From JAUSIF01 sp040901465 (GTDB taxonomy: Bacteria; Pseudomonadota; Alphaproteobacteria; Rhizobiales; Xanthobacteraceae), in the NCBI GenBank assembly GCA_040901465.1, contig JBBDYN010000012.1, positions 122,194 through 186,193 of the forward strand: DNA of 64,000 nucleotides. Direction: 5' to 3'. This document shows positions 43,278 to 51,177 of this stretch, piece by piece (positions within the stretch are counted from its first letter, which is position 1; every line of letters begins with the position of its first letter). The notes under the pieces are model-generated. The model had not been told where the DNA came from. It made no database searches and saw only the letters and a program-made list of their open reading frames with translations. A program made the position numbers and the translations under genes.

Positions 43278-44945
43278 TCAATCCGGTGCGCCGGCGCGGC
43301 GCATCGTCTCCACAAATCGCGACCAACTGATATCGTCGCGATACGGCAGAGGATGCATCTCGCGGAGCTGAAGCTCGGGCTCTTCCTCCAGGAGACGGGA
43401 AAGCACTTGGTGGGCGCCGTCTTCGTCGCCGTCGAGCCAACGGCTGACGGCGAGACCTGCCAAGTTGAGCGTCAAGGCCGGAGCAAGCTGGTCGGCCCGC
43501 TGGAACCAGTCGACGGCTTTGTCATAGCGCCCGGCGCCTAGATGGCCATAGGCGGCGATCCGGCTGTACAGGTGGACGTATGGATCACGGATGTCGATGT
43601 TCACGGCCCGCATCGCGCTCTCCGCTCCGGCGTCGCACTCACCCGAGAACACCTGTGCGGCGCCAAGCATCCACAGGCCCATATTGTACTCCGGATTGAA
43701 CTCCAGAGCGCGACGGGCCGCCGCGGCCGAGTCATGGTGGTGCTTCCGCGCAAAAAGCAGAAGACCGGCGTGCACCGCGTTCAACATGTCGCTGCGGGCG
43801 TTAAGGCGGAGCGCTTCCTCGGTCCTCTTGAACGCGAGACTTGTCACGGCGGCGTCGGGCTTGCGGAAGCCATAGAGGTAATCGGCGAGTCCCAGTCCCG
43901 CTGCGGCCATGGCGAGAGCCATAAAGTTCTTGGGTTGGAGTTCGAGGGCCTGTTCGGCGATCTCCCCGCCGCCCCGCCAGCCTGTCTTGGTGGGAGTGAA
44001 AAAGCTGGCTCCAGCGTGCGCGAGCAGCTCTTCAAACGAAAGTTCGTCGAGCGGCCGGTTCGTCAGCCGCGCCGCATCGTCGGCGGCGACGCGCCGTCGC
44101 ACGCTCATGGCCATGCGGTGGGCGCAGCGGTCGAAAATCTCGAAGGGGTCGTTGGTGTCCTCGTCATAGCGGTCCGACCAGATCTGCCGTTCCCCTTCAA
44201 CTGCGATCAGCCGTGCAACGACGCGGGATCGGTTGGCCGCAAGTCGCACGCCGCCCTCCACGACGTAGTGCGCCTTGGCCCGGTCCGTGGCGATCTCAAG
44301 CCCCGTAAGCCGGGCGAGGTGCGCCCTGAGCTCGTCGCCGAGATCGGCGCCGATCCGCGCCTCCTCCGGGCCGCCGCCCTCAAGGTTCGCGACGAACACG
44401 CGCGGCTTGCCCTGCGCGCGCAAGGAAGGAAGCTGACGGGGCCAGGACCAAACCCGGATCGCCCGGGAGATATTCTTGAACTTGCGCTCGCCGTTGTCGA
44501 AGAAGACGGCGTCGAGGTTGTCCGCCATGCCGTCGCGAACCGACTGCGAGATGAGCACGCCACCGGGGTCGGCCATGCCCTCGAGCCGCGCCGCGACGTT
44601 GACGCCGTCGCCGTAGATGTCGTCCTCCTCGACGATGACATTGCCTAGGTTCACTCCCATGCGGAACACGAGGCGCCCGCCCTCCGGCGCGTCCGCTTCC
44701 CGTGCCGCCACGACTTGCTGGAGCATGATCGCGCAGCGCACCGCATCGACGGCGCTGGCAAATTCAACCAGCGTGCCGTCGCCCATCAGCTTGACGATGC
44801 GGCCATGGTGCTCGGCAATGGTGGGGTGGAGGAGCCCGTCGCGCAAGGCTTTGAGCCTGGCAAGGGTGCCGGCCTCATCCGCTTCCATGAGCCGGCTATA
44901 GCCAACCACATCGGTAGCAAGTATGGCGGCGAGACGGCGCTCCAT
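43278..44945 (-). CDS. Class III adenylate/guanylate cyclase with TolB-like and TPR regions
   Basis: 555 residues. The cyclase domain (1-about 170) has metal-binding Asp12 (TDVVGYSRLM) and Asp56 (KLMGDGTLVEF) and the GDGVNVAARLEG motif with catalytic Asn and Arg, so it looks active. A TolB-N/FlgO-like domain (about 185-310, RQIWSDRYDEDTNDPFEIFD) and TPR-type helices (about 340-540) follow. Such fusions are numerous in Rhizobiales and probably link cAMP output to protein interactions. ATG 44945 was preferred; the frame is open 204 bp further upstream. Confidence 0.92.
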   Translation of the reverse strand: MERRLAAILATDVVGYSRLMEADEAGTLARLKALRDGLLHPTIAEHHGRIVKLMGDGTLVEFASAVDAVRCAIMLQQVVAAREADAPEGGRLVFRMGVNLGNVIVEEDDIYGDGVNVAARLEGMADPGGVLISQSVRDGMADNLDAVFFDNGERKFKNISRAIRVWSWPRQLPSLRAQGKPRVFVANLEGGGPEEARIGADLGDELRAHLARLTGLEIATDRAKAHYVVEGGVRLAANRSRVVARLIAVEGERQIWSDRYDEDTNDPFEIFDRCAHRMAMSVRRRVAADDAARLTNRPLDELSFEELLAHAGASFFTPTKTGWRGGGEIAEQALELQPKNFMALAMAAAGLGLADYLYGFRKPDAAVTSLAFKRTEEALRLNARSDMLNAVHAGLLLFARKHHHDSAAAARRALEFNPEYNMGLWMLGAAQVFSGECDAGAESAMRAVNIDIRDPYVHLYSRIAAYGHLGAGRYDKAVDWFQRADQLAPALTLNLAGLAVSRWLDGDEDGAHQVLSRLLEEEPELQLREMHPLPYRDDISWSRFVETMRRAGAPD

Positions 44946-45158
44946 CGAAGTCCCCCAAGGAAATTCTAGCGGCGAGTCATGGGAGAAGCTATTCGCGCAT
45001 GTAAGCGGGCCGAATGCCTGAGGTTGGTGCAAAGCAGACTTGACGGGACCTAGCAAGCCTCTTCGCGACGACAAACAATGTTGGTTGCATGCCCCGATTT
45101 GAACCTGCACCCTCGTCACGAACGAGGAGTGTGCGCGTGATCTCGGCAAGCTGCGCGC

Positions 45159-45860
45159 TCATCCGGCAGCGCTCGGTCCGCCTGACGACTCCCTGCGCCT
45201 CGCGATGGCCGTCCACACCGCGGCCGCAATGGCGAGCGCCGCGGCCCCAAGCGAGACCCAGGCTTCCGGCGCGCCCATGGTCCATAGCGTCATACCGCTC
45301 GCGACGCACCAGAGCACGGGGATCGGAAAGAGCAGCGCCGAGAGCCTGCCCCGCGCGAGCAGCAGGAAACCGAGCGTGCCGATCGCGGTGGGGTCGGGCG
45401 CAATGCCGAAGATTTCCGCGGCGATCCAGGGACGCCCGAGCAGCGGAGCAAGCATCGGCTGGACGGCCAACGCAAATGCGACGAAGAGCGCGCCAACCCA
45501 GCGGGCAACACCCAGGCGGTCGAAGGTCAGCCGATCGGACAGACCGCCGATCGCGAGCAGGAGCAGCACCTCGAGCGCAAACACCGGCGCCACATACGCC
45601 GCGGCCCAATTGATCGTGGCGTAGCGTGTCCAGAAGAAGCTCCAGCCGACAAACAGCCACAACGCGGCAAGCAGCCCCGCGATCAGGCGGCCGTGGCCGC
45701 GCGGCCGCCGGGCGACGAGCAAGACCAGGACAAAGCCGACGGCGAGAGCGAGGAGCTGCAGCGGCCAGAGCGCCTGGTTGTGCAGCTCGAACAGCCGGTA
45801 GTAGACGCGCGGAGAGAACAGCAGGAAATCCGCGAGCGTGTAGGTCCACCATTCGGACAT
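45159..45860 (-). CDS. DUF6064-like multipass membrane protein
   Basis: 233 residues with six or seven membrane helices, opening MSEWWTYTLADFLLFSPRVYYRLFELHN, which I associate with the DUF6064 family. FFWTRYATINWAAAY and FGIAPDPTAIGTLGFLL are other recognisable parts. The function is unknown. Confidence 0.8.
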   Translation of the reverse strand: MSEWWTYTLADFLLFSPRVYYRLFELHNQALWPLQLLALAVGFVLVLLVARRPRGHGRLIAGLLAALWLFVGWSFFWTRYATINWAAAYVAPVFALEVLLLLAIGGLSDRLTFDRLGVARWVGALFVAFALAVQPMLAPLLGRPWIAAEIFGIAPDPTAIGTLGFLLLARGRLSALLFPIPVLWCVASGMTLWTMGAPEAWVSLGAAALAIAAAVWTAIARRRESSGGPSAAG

Positions 45861-45989
45861 CTAGTGAGGTCTCCGGTGAGGTTTACCTTGATGTCATGCC
45901 CGGGCTTGTCCCGGGCATCCACGACTTAGTCTTCGACTGGCTCAAGACGTGGATGGCCGGGACTCGCCGCGGCAATCGCTCGGCTTCGC

Positions 45990-46113
45990 TCGCGGGCCCG
46001 CGCGCGCCGACGAGCCCGGTTCAGGGCGAGTGTCTGGCNNNNNNNNNNGGCGCGCGCACTTTTGATTGACCGCGCTGGCCGCTCGCTTCGCTCGCCAGCG
46101 CGGCGCAGCCCGG
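45990..46113 (-). repeat. Second copy of the interspersed element seen at 30.9 kb, broken by a gap
   Basis: On the reverse strand this carries, in the same order as 30903-30996, a GCGCTGGCGAGCGAAGCGAG-type palindrome, a GTGCGCGCGCC-type block and ACTCGCCCTGAACCGG. The N gap at 46039-46048 falls in it, so the assembly probably broke at the repeat. Confidence 0.7.
46039..46048. other. Assembly gap (10 N) inside a repeat
   Basis: Placeholder-length N run within the interspersed repeat. No gene is affected. Confidence 0.95.
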
Positions 46114-46144
46114 CCATGACGATTCAATTGAATCGGAAACGGCT

Positions 46145-47077
46145 CTATAGCTGCCTGACATAATCCGCCATGCGCCGGCGCAGGGATTCGTCCGGAACGA
46201 TCCCGGCCGCCGCCGCCATGTTCTCGCGCACGTGGTCGACGCGCGTCGTCGCCGGAATGGCGCAGGTGACCGCGGGATGCGAAACGATGAACTTCAGGAT
46301 GAACTGCGCCCAGTTCGACGCGCCCGTCTCGGCGGCCCATTGCGGAAGCGGGTGACGCTCGATCTGCCGGATGAGATGGCCTTCGCGGAAGGGGCGATTG
46401 ACGATCACGGCAATGCCGCGGTGGCGCGCGAGCGGCAGGATGCGCGCTTCGACGTCACGGTCGAGCACGTTGTAGGTCACCTGCACGAAGTCGATCGGCC
46501 GGCTTGCCATGATGCGCTCGACCTCGGCATGACGCCGGCCTTCGGACGTGGTGATCCCCACGTAGCGGAGCTTTCCCTCCGCCTTCATGGCGAGCAGCGC
46601 CGGCAGATGCCGTTCCCAGGAGACGAGATTGTGCACCTGGACGAGGTCGAAGCGGGGCACGTCCCAATGGGCGCGCGATCGCTCGATCTGCTCTGGCCCG
46701 GCCGCGGGGTTCGAGATCCACACCTTTTCCGCCGAGAACAGCGCCTGCGGAAGGCCCAGCCTGCGCAGGCCGTAGCCGATCGTCGGCTGCGACGACCCGT
46801 ACATCGGAGAGCTGTCGATCATCCGGCCGCCGGATTCGAAGAACGCGCCCATCACCGCGGCGCATTCCTCCTGAAGCTCCCGGTCGTTGCCGACATTGAA
46901 GGTGATCCAGGTGCCAAGTCCGACCGCCGGCAGTTCTTCGCCGGTCGAGGGGATCGATTTCTTGATGGGTGGCCGCGACTGCGCCCGACCCGCGACGGGC
47001 CGCAGCGCGAGCGCTCCGGCCGTTGCCGCGATCGACGCAAGAATACTGCGGCGCGTCGGAGCTGGATCTTGCGGCAT
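46145..47077 (-). CDS. Aldo/keto reductase with Tat-type signal
   Basis: 310 residues. TRRSILASIAATAGALAL at residues 8-25 looks like a twin-arginine signal, so export of a folded enzyme is likely. The barrel contains GLGTW, MIDSSPMYG (catalytic Asp and Tyr), SAEKVWI (Lys) and DLVQVHNL (His), a complete AKR tetrad. It reduces aldehydes or ketones, probably in the periplasm, where the source of NADPH is unclear. ATG 47077 follows AAGGAGG. Confidence 0.9.
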   Translation of the reverse strand: MPQDPAPTRRSILASIAATAGALALRPVAGRAQSRPPIKKSIPSTGEELPAVGLGTWITFNVGNDRELQEECAAVMGAFFESGGRMIDSSPMYGSSQPTIGYGLRRLGLPQALFSAEKVWISNPAAGPEQIERSRAHWDVPRFDLVQVHNLVSWERHLPALLAMKAEGKLRYVGITTSEGRRHAEVERIMASRPIDFVQVTYNVLDRDVEARILPLARHRGIAVIVNRPFREGHLIRQIERHPLPQWAAETGASNWAQFILKFIVSHPAVTCAIPATTRVDHVRENMAAAAGIVPDESLRRRMADYVRQL

Positions 47078-47197
47078 GATCGGCCTCCTTCTCACAAACA
47101 GCCAACGCGCCGGAGGGTTGCAGCCGCCAAAGAGGCGGCGACGGGGTGTCGTCGAGGCGCTGCCCGCGCGGGATTCGCTTTGCTGTCCTGATCTAGT

Positions 47198-47617
47198 TCA
47201 TCGGATTCGTTCGACCCCGGCGACGCCATTTTTCGCAAACCTGGCGCCAGCGCCGCTTCGTGCATCGAAGCGCCGCCGGGCTGCATCGACACGCTGGCGG
47301 TTGGCAACGGCCCAATCACCCAGCGCCTTCACCGGGACGAGCAGGTCGCGGCCGAGCGCAGTCAGCGCGTACTCGACGCGCGGCGGCACCGTCGGGAAGA
47401 CCTTGCGCGTGCAGAAACCGTCGCGCTCCAGGCCGCGCAGCGTGGTCGTCAGCATCTTCTGGGAAATGCCCTCGATCGCCCGCTTCAATTCGCTGAAACG
47501 CTTGGGCCGTTTACCGAGCTCGCCGACGATGAGAACGGTCCACTTGTCGCCCACCTGGGCGAGGACCTCGCTCACGGACCGGCATTCCTCGCTGAGGTTC
47601 AGGTGCCTTGGTTTCAA
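47198..47617 (-). CDS. HxlR-family winged-helix regulator
   Basis: 139 residues with the HxlR pattern: CRSVSEVLAQVGDKWTVLIVGELGKRPKRFSELKRAIEGISQKMLTTTLRGLERDGF, split here across the domain, then RVEYALTALGRDLLVPVKALGDWA. I chose a TTG at 47617 because AAGGAGG lies 7 nt before it. The frame is also open from a GTG at 47650, which has no ribosome site. It is divergent from the FMN reductase gene it probably controls. Confidence 0.85.
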   Translation of the reverse strand: MKPRHLNLSEECRSVSEVLAQVGDKWTVLIVGELGKRPKRFSELKRAIEGISQKMLTTTLRGLERDGFCTRKVFPTVPPRVEYALTALGRDLLVPVKALGDWAVANRQRVDAARRRFDARSGAGARFAKNGVAGVERIR

Positions 47618-47647
47618 AAAAGTGCCTCCTTGGCAGCGCCCCGCAGT

Positions 47648-47660
47648 CACTTAAATAGTG
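47648..47660. promoter_or_regulatory. Possible HxlR operator between divergent genes
   Basis: CACTTAAATAGTG is an inverted repeat with 4-bp arms around a 5-bp AT centre. It is the only AT-rich dyad in the short spacer between the regulator and the reductase. Confidence 0.35.
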
Positions 47661-47695
47661 CAGCGAACCGAAAGTTACCACCCAAGAGTCCCACC

Positions 47696-48292
47696 ATGGC
47701 CAAACCCAAGCTCGCAATCGTCGTTGGCAGCGTGCGGCCCAACCGGTTCGCAGACCACCCGGCACAATGGATCGCGGCGATCGCCAAGGAACGGGGCGAC
47801 TTCGACGTCGAAGTGATCGATCTGAAGGACTACCCGATGCCGTTGTTCGCCGAGGCGACCTCGCCCGCCTACGGGCCCTCCGAAGACAGGATCGCGCAAC
47901 GCTGGCAGAAAACGGTGGCGCAGTTCGACGCCTATATCTTCACGGCCGCGGAATACAATCGCGGCCCAACCGCCGTGCTCAAGAACGCGCTCGATTACGC
48001 CTACAAGGAATGGAACAACAAGCCGGTCGCGTTCGTCGGCTACGGCGGCGTGGGCGGCGCGCGTGCCGTCGAGCAGCTGCGGCTGAATGCGATCGAACTG
48101 GAAATGGCGCCCATTCGCCATGCCGTGCATATCCAGCTCCCGGTCTATCTCGCCGTGCTCAAGGAAGGCAAGAAGCTGAGCGATTTCGATTTCCTCAACC
48201 AGAGCGCCGAGCACATGCTGGACCAGCTGGCCTGGTGGACTCATGCGCTGAAAGCGGCGCGCGAGAAGACCGAGCATCGAGAGGCGGCTTAA
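47696..48292 (+). CDS. NADPH-dependent FMN reductase (flavodoxin-like)
   Basis: 198 residues: KLAIVVGSVRPNRFADHPAQW, IDLKDYPMPLF, FTAAEYNRGPTAVLKNALDY (flavin loop) and VAFVGYGGVGGARAVEQLR. It reduces FMN or quinones with NAD(P)H in the cytoplasm and could feed flavin monooxygenases. It is divergently transcribed from the HxlR regulator, a usual pairing for redox-responsive reductases. Confidence 0.92.
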   Translation: MAKPKLAIVVGSVRPNRFADHPAQWIAAIAKERGDFDVEVIDLKDYPMPLFAEATSPAYGPSEDRIAQRWQKTVAQFDAYIFTAAEYNRGPTAVLKNALDYAYKEWNNKPVAFVGYGGVGGARAVEQLRLNAIELEMAPIRHAVHIQLPVYLAVLKEGKKLSDFDFLNQSAEHMLDQLAWWTHALKAAREKTEHREAA

Positions 48293-48316
48293 TGTACGAT
48301 CGGCCTAGATTGAATC

Positions 48317-48402
48317 GTCATGCCCGCGCTTGTCGCGGGCATCCACGCCTTCGCGTGCAGCAAAGAAAGGCGTGGATGGCCGGGACGAGCCCGGCCATGA
48401 CG
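48317..48402. repeat. Interspersed palindromic element
   Basis: GTCATGCCCG at the left and CGGCCATGAC at the right, with inner arms CATCCACGCCTT and AAGGCGTGGATGG, fold into a long imperfect hairpin. It abuts a clpS fragment. Confidence 0.7.
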
Positions 48403-48410
48403 AGGGAGAG

Positions 48411-48478
48411 ACTACCCCTCCGGCTCCGTCGTGAAGAACAGGCGATACCCCTTGTACTTCCCGAGCTCGGTCGTTTCC
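48411..48478 (-). pseudogene. clpS 3'-end fragment 1
   Basis: The reverse strand reads TELGKYKGYRLFFTTEPEG and stop, matching the last 20 residues of ClpS (52700 onward) with two changes. No upstream clpS sequence is present. Confidence 0.8.
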
Positions 48479-48483
48479 TTCCC

Positions 48484-48719
48484 CTCTTTGCAGAGGCGCA
48501 GATGGTGCAAGCGGGCGGCCTGATTTCCTACGGCCACTCGAAGACGTGCGGCGCGGCACCGATATACTGGCGAAGGTGTTGCGCGGCGCAACGCCAGCGG
48601 AAATCCCGGTCGATCAAGCCTCGCCCTTGAAGTTGGCCGTCAACCTCAAGACTGCGAGCGCGATAGGCATTCGCGTTCCGCCTTCGATCCTCACACGCGC
48701 CGATTGGGTGATCGAGTGA
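48484..48719 (+). pseudogene. Remnant of an ABC transporter substrate-binding protein gene
   Basis: LFAEAQMVQAGGLISYGHS (from 48484) and then, after a frame change near 48540, EDVRRGTDILAKVLRGATP...DWVIE and stop correspond to the conserved C-terminal part of the uncharacterised ABC substrate-binding family PF04392. The N-terminal two thirds are missing and a short deletion separates the two frames. It directly follows clpS fragment 1. Confidence 0.75.
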
Positions 48720-48846
48720 AGTGCCCGGGGATTTTCACCGAGGCGTACTCATACTCATTCGCTCGCGCTTGCGCCCGCATCCGTATGGTTCGCCCTGTAT
48801 AGGAATATGGTCAGCCGACCGCGACAAAGCGGTCGCGCGACGGCCT

Positions 48847-48933
48847 GCGCCCCAACAAACCCCGTCATCACCGGGCGTGACCCGATGATCCAACTTAGTC
48901 TGGGAAAATGCGGAAGCGTCACGTGGATGCCCG
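48847..48933. repeat. 87-nt direct repeat, copy 1
   Basis: Matches 49021-49107 over its whole length with about eight substitutions, starting GCGCCCCAACAAACCCCGTC and ending GGATGCCCG. Confidence 0.85.
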
Positions 48934-49020
48934 CTAGATGGATCACCGGGTCTCGCCGCGCCGACCGCTCCCCGCGGGTCAAGCCCGCGGATTAGCGGAG
49001 CGCGTAGATGCCGAACCGGT

Positions 49021-49107
49021 GCGCCCCAACAAACCCCGTCATCACCGGGCTTGACCCGGTGATCCAACTTAATCTCGGAAAATGCGGAAGCGCCACATGG
49101 ATGCCCG
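49021..49107. repeat. 87-nt direct repeat, copy 2
   Basis: Same unit as 48847-48933, 174 bp further on. It contains the dyad CACCGGGCTTGACCCGGTG. Confidence 0.85.
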
Positions 49108-49136
49108 GGTCAAGCCCGGGCATGACGGGAGAGAAG

Positions 49137-49250
49137 CTACTCCTCCGGCCCGGTCGTGAAGAACAACGGATGCCCATTGCTCTTGCCGAGTCCGGTCGCT
49201 GGCTAGAAGTTTTCTTGGGCCTTGGTCCCGGCGACGTCGCGCGTCGCGCC
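49137..49250 (-). pseudogene. clpS 3'-end fragment 2
   Basis: The reverse strand ends ELGKSNGHPLFFTTGPEE and stop, homologous to the ClpS C-terminus. Homology continues upstream through GGCGACGTCGCGCG-type sequence to about 49250, with an insertion. Confidence 0.8.
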
Positions 49251-49313
49251 GTTCTTCACGATCGACGCGAAAGTCTGTGGCTCTAATTAGATAATGAAGT
49301 CGAGGCAGAAGGC

Positions 49314-49348
49314 GGAGCCGCCGTACCCCGGTCGGGGCCGGCGGCTCC
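49314..49348. terminator. GC-rich nested hairpin after the Gly-Pro protein gene
   Basis: Outer arms GGAGCCGCC (49314-49322) and GGCGGCTCC (49340-49348), inner stem CCCCG/CGGGG. It sits just past the stop of the leftward gene. There is no T run, so terminator strength is uncertain. Confidence 0.5.
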
Positions 49349-49356
49349 GTTGCATA

Positions 49357-50034
49357 TTAGTTGCCGTTGCCCCCGCCATTGCCCCCGCCATTGCCCCCGC
49401 CGTTGCCCCCGCCGTTGCCACCGCCTGCGGCACCGCCGGCAGCTCCGGCACTTCCGGAAGCTCCGGCACTTCCGCCTGCGCCGCCGCCTTGCGCGGAGCT
49501 GCTGCTGGAGTTGCCGGGACCGCCCGGTGAATCACTCATACCGTGGGTGCCCGGACCGGGGTTAAAGCCGAACTCAGCGGTGCGGCTGTCGTTGGGCGGA
49601 CCTTCGCCCGCACGGCCCACGTTCATCGCATTGCCAGGATTGCCTGAAATTCCCGGTCCCGGTCCCGGCCCGGGTCCTGGCCCTGGTCCTGGCCCTGGCC
49701 CTGGCCCTGGTCCTGGTCCTGGTCCTGGCCCCGGTCCCGGTCCCGGACCAGTGCCGCCGAATACTCCCCCGACAGCTGCGGTCGCGCCCTCAGGCGGGCA
49801 CGTCCAGCGCAAGAACGGAACCTGCCGCCAACGACATTCGTCAATGGCTGCTGCGCTTCGGTACTGCCGTCGATGGTCGGCGGTCTGGCTCGCGTGCTTT
49901 TGCGAGTTTTTCGCCTGCTTCTTCGCGTTCCACTTTTCGGACTGAACGGAGGAAGCTGCTGAGGCGGGCGGAACAATCAACAGGGCGGTGAGAACGGTTC
50001 CCAAGAATACGCTTGCAACATACTCGGAACGCAT
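49357..50034 (-). CDS. Secreted low-complexity protein with Gly-Pro and GGGN repeats
   Basis: 225 residues: a signal peptide (cleavage near ASAAS, residue 24), a basic region (30-60), a short domain with CRWRQVPFLRWTCPPEG holding two cysteines, then about 17 consecutive Gly-Pro dipeptides. A Gly/Asn/Ser-rich part follows and the protein ends in five GGGN units. The Gly-Pro and GGGN blocks are DNA-level tandem repeats and should vary in length between strains. It is probably an extended cell-surface or exported structural protein; no family was recognised. Confidence 0.7.
   Translation of the reverse strand: MRSEYVASVFLGTVLTALLIVPPASAASSVQSEKWNAKKQAKNSQKHASQTADHRRQYRSAAAIDECRWRQVPFLRWTCPPEGATAAVGGVFGGTGPGPGPGPGPGPGPGPGPGPGPGPGPGPGPGPGISGNPGNAMNVGRAGEGPPNDSRTAEFGFNPGPGTHGMSDSPGGPGNSSSSSAQGGGAGGSAGASGSAGAAGGAAGGGNGGGNGGGNGGGNGGGNGN
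49364..49432. repeat. 12-nt tandem repeat encoding GGGN
   Basis: Five to six copies of a TTGCCCCCGCCA-type unit on the + strand, read as Gly-Gly-Gly-Asn on the minus strand. Confidence 0.85.
49651..49749. repeat. Six-nucleotide tandem repeat encoding Gly-Pro
   Basis: About 16-17 consecutive GGTCCT/GGCCCT-type hexamers on the + strand, read as Gly-Pro on the minus strand. Third-position variation shows it is not a recent expansion alone. Confidence 0.85.
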
Positions 50035-50110
50035 GACGCCACCTACAAGATTGGCCCTCCGCCAAAAGGTTAACGAGATGTAAAGAAAAAGGTTCCAAAT
50101 TGTTTCGCTG

Positions 50111-50160
50111 CGTCGCACGTATAGACCGCGATCAGCGCCAAGCGCCGCGCGGGTGCGCCG
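50111..50160 (-). pseudogene. clpS internal fragment 3
   Basis: CGTATAGACCGCGATCA, then a slipped GCGCCAAGCGCCGCGC and GGGTGCGCCG, corresponds to clpS around 52792-52834 with small rearrangements. Confidence 0.6.
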
Positions 50161-50242
50161 ACGGCCTCACCGCAAAAAAAATAGCCGATCTGGCTGCCAC
50201 TTGCCTTGCCCTACGGCCATATTGTAGCTACAATTTGCTTTC

Positions 50243-50518
50243 ATGGCTCGCTCGCCGCTCTTTGAGTGGGACGAGGCCAAGCGGCGCGCCAATCTCGCGA
50301 AGCAAAAGTCGACTTTGCCGCCGCCGGGCGCTTCGAATGGCGGACCGCCCTCGTCGGCGAGGACCGAGGGCGGGACTATGGCGAGCCTCGCTATGCGCTG
50401 CGGACGATCGGACCAAGTCCACGTCCTCGCGTTCACGCTGCGCGGCGAAAAGCTGCGCATCATTTCGTTGCGCAAGGCAAACCGAAAGGAGAGTGCCAGA
50501 TATGCCAGGTCGCTCTAA
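50243..50518 (+). CDS. brnT: BrnT-family toxin with a compensated internal frameshift
   Basis: 91 residues in one open frame. The ends fit BrnT (FEWDEAKRRANLAK at the start; VHVLAFTLRGEKLRIISLRKANRKE at the end), but the middle does not. In the +1 frame, bases about 50308-50400 read VDFAAAGRFEWRTALVGED and RGRDYGEPRYAL, which is the missing BrnT core. So one indel near 50305 and a compensating one near 50400 scramble about 30 residues containing catalytic positions. The toxin is probably inactive, or the assembly has two errors. It overlaps brnA by 17 bp. Confidence 0.75.
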   Translation: MARSPLFEWDEAKRRANLAKQKSTLPPPGASNGGPPSSARTEGGTMASLAMRCGRSDQVHVLAFTLRGEKLRIISLRKANRKESARYARSL

Positions 50519-50873
50519 GCGCACGAGCCGCAGGAACCGGCGGACTTCCACGCAAGCTCGCATGCGCGTCGCTGCGGCGAGCGCGCGGGAAGACGCTGCG
50601 ATCACCGCCGCCGCGCGCCGCGATCCCGACAATCCGCCGCTGACGGCGGCCGATTTCGCAAAAATGCGCCCTGCGTCAGAAGTGGTCCCGCAGATCGTGC
50701 GCCGCTTTCGTGGCCTGCAGAAGAAGCCGAAGAAAAAACTCATCTCGCTGCGGCTCGATCCGGAGGTGATCGCGCATTTCAAGCGCGGCGGCCCCGGCTG
50801 GCAGGCGCGCATCAATGCCAAGCTGCGCGAGCCGCTGGACAGTCGCCGCGGGGCCAAGCGGCGCGCGCTGTGA
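50502..50873 (+). CDS. brnA: BrnA-family antitoxin
   Basis: 123 residues: a basic N-terminus, then DNPPLTAADFAKMRPASEVVPQIV, and KKLISLRLDPEVIAHFKRGGPGWQARINAKLRE, the ribbon-helix-helix segment typical of BrnA. It binds BrnT and represses the operon. It looks intact, unlike the toxin. AAAGGAG lies 12 nt upstream. Confidence 0.88.
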   Translation: MPGRSKRTSRRNRRTSTQARMRVAAASAREDAAITAAARRDPDNPPLTAADFAKMRPASEVVPQIVRRFRGLQKKPKKKLISLRLDPEVIAHFKRGGPGWQARINAKLREPLDSRRGAKRRAL

Positions 50874-51072
50874 CCGGGAGGATCGCGCGCCGCCCTATCC
50901 TTGGCACGACCTACCCTTCCCCGACCGGTTCCTTTTCCATAAGCGGCCGCGCGGAAGTCTCCGGGCCGTCCCGCCGCGCCGCAGCATTTGATCCAGAACA
51001 ACGCGGGGGGTCCGCCGGAGCTACCGTTTCGTCAAGATCATGCGCCGCCCTCCGGGCGAGCAGGAGGACGCC
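50874..51072. other. Short gene-free spacer
   Basis: No gene or clear repeat seen between brnA and the two tiny reading frames. Confidence 0.5.
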
Positions 51073-51177
51073 ATGGCGAAATCCATAAGCTTGACCAGGA
51101 CAGGTACTCTCAACTGGGATCGCCCGATCAACATTCTGGCCGCGGGTTGGGCCAGTTGTTCTCGGTCGCGCCGATGA
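51073..51177 (+). CDS. Tiny reading frame with a strong ribosome site (possibly half of a broken gene)
   Basis: 34 residues, opening MAKSISLTRTGTLNWD, preceded by AGGAGG at 6 nt. Its stop overlaps the ATG of the next tiny frame (ATGA). The pair may be two coupled peptides or one roughly 68-residue gene split by an indel. Confidence 0.4.
   Translation: MAKSISLTRTGTLNWDRPINILAAGWASCSRSRR

Larger units (their letters stand above)
48720..49136. other. Gene-free stretch with a repeated 87-nt unit
   Basis: No plausible coding sequence. It contains two direct copies of an 87-nt unit (48847 and 49021) and several short dyads such as CCGGGTCAAGCCCGG. Confidence 0.6.

Noticed and set aside
45085..45150. 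tRNA-like TTTGAACCTGCACC segment (minus strand)
   Set aside because: The flanking bases do not form the T stem or an acceptor stem, and no anticodon arm fits; it looks like chance similarity.
48847..49107. CRISPR array
   Set aside because: Only two long 87-nt units, not short repeats with spacers, and no cas gene in the window.
49361..49945. Pro-rich + strand reading frame opposite the Gly-Pro protein
   Set aside because: It is the complement of the repeats, has no signal peptide and no ribosome site, while the minus-strand frame has both a signal peptide and cysteine domain.
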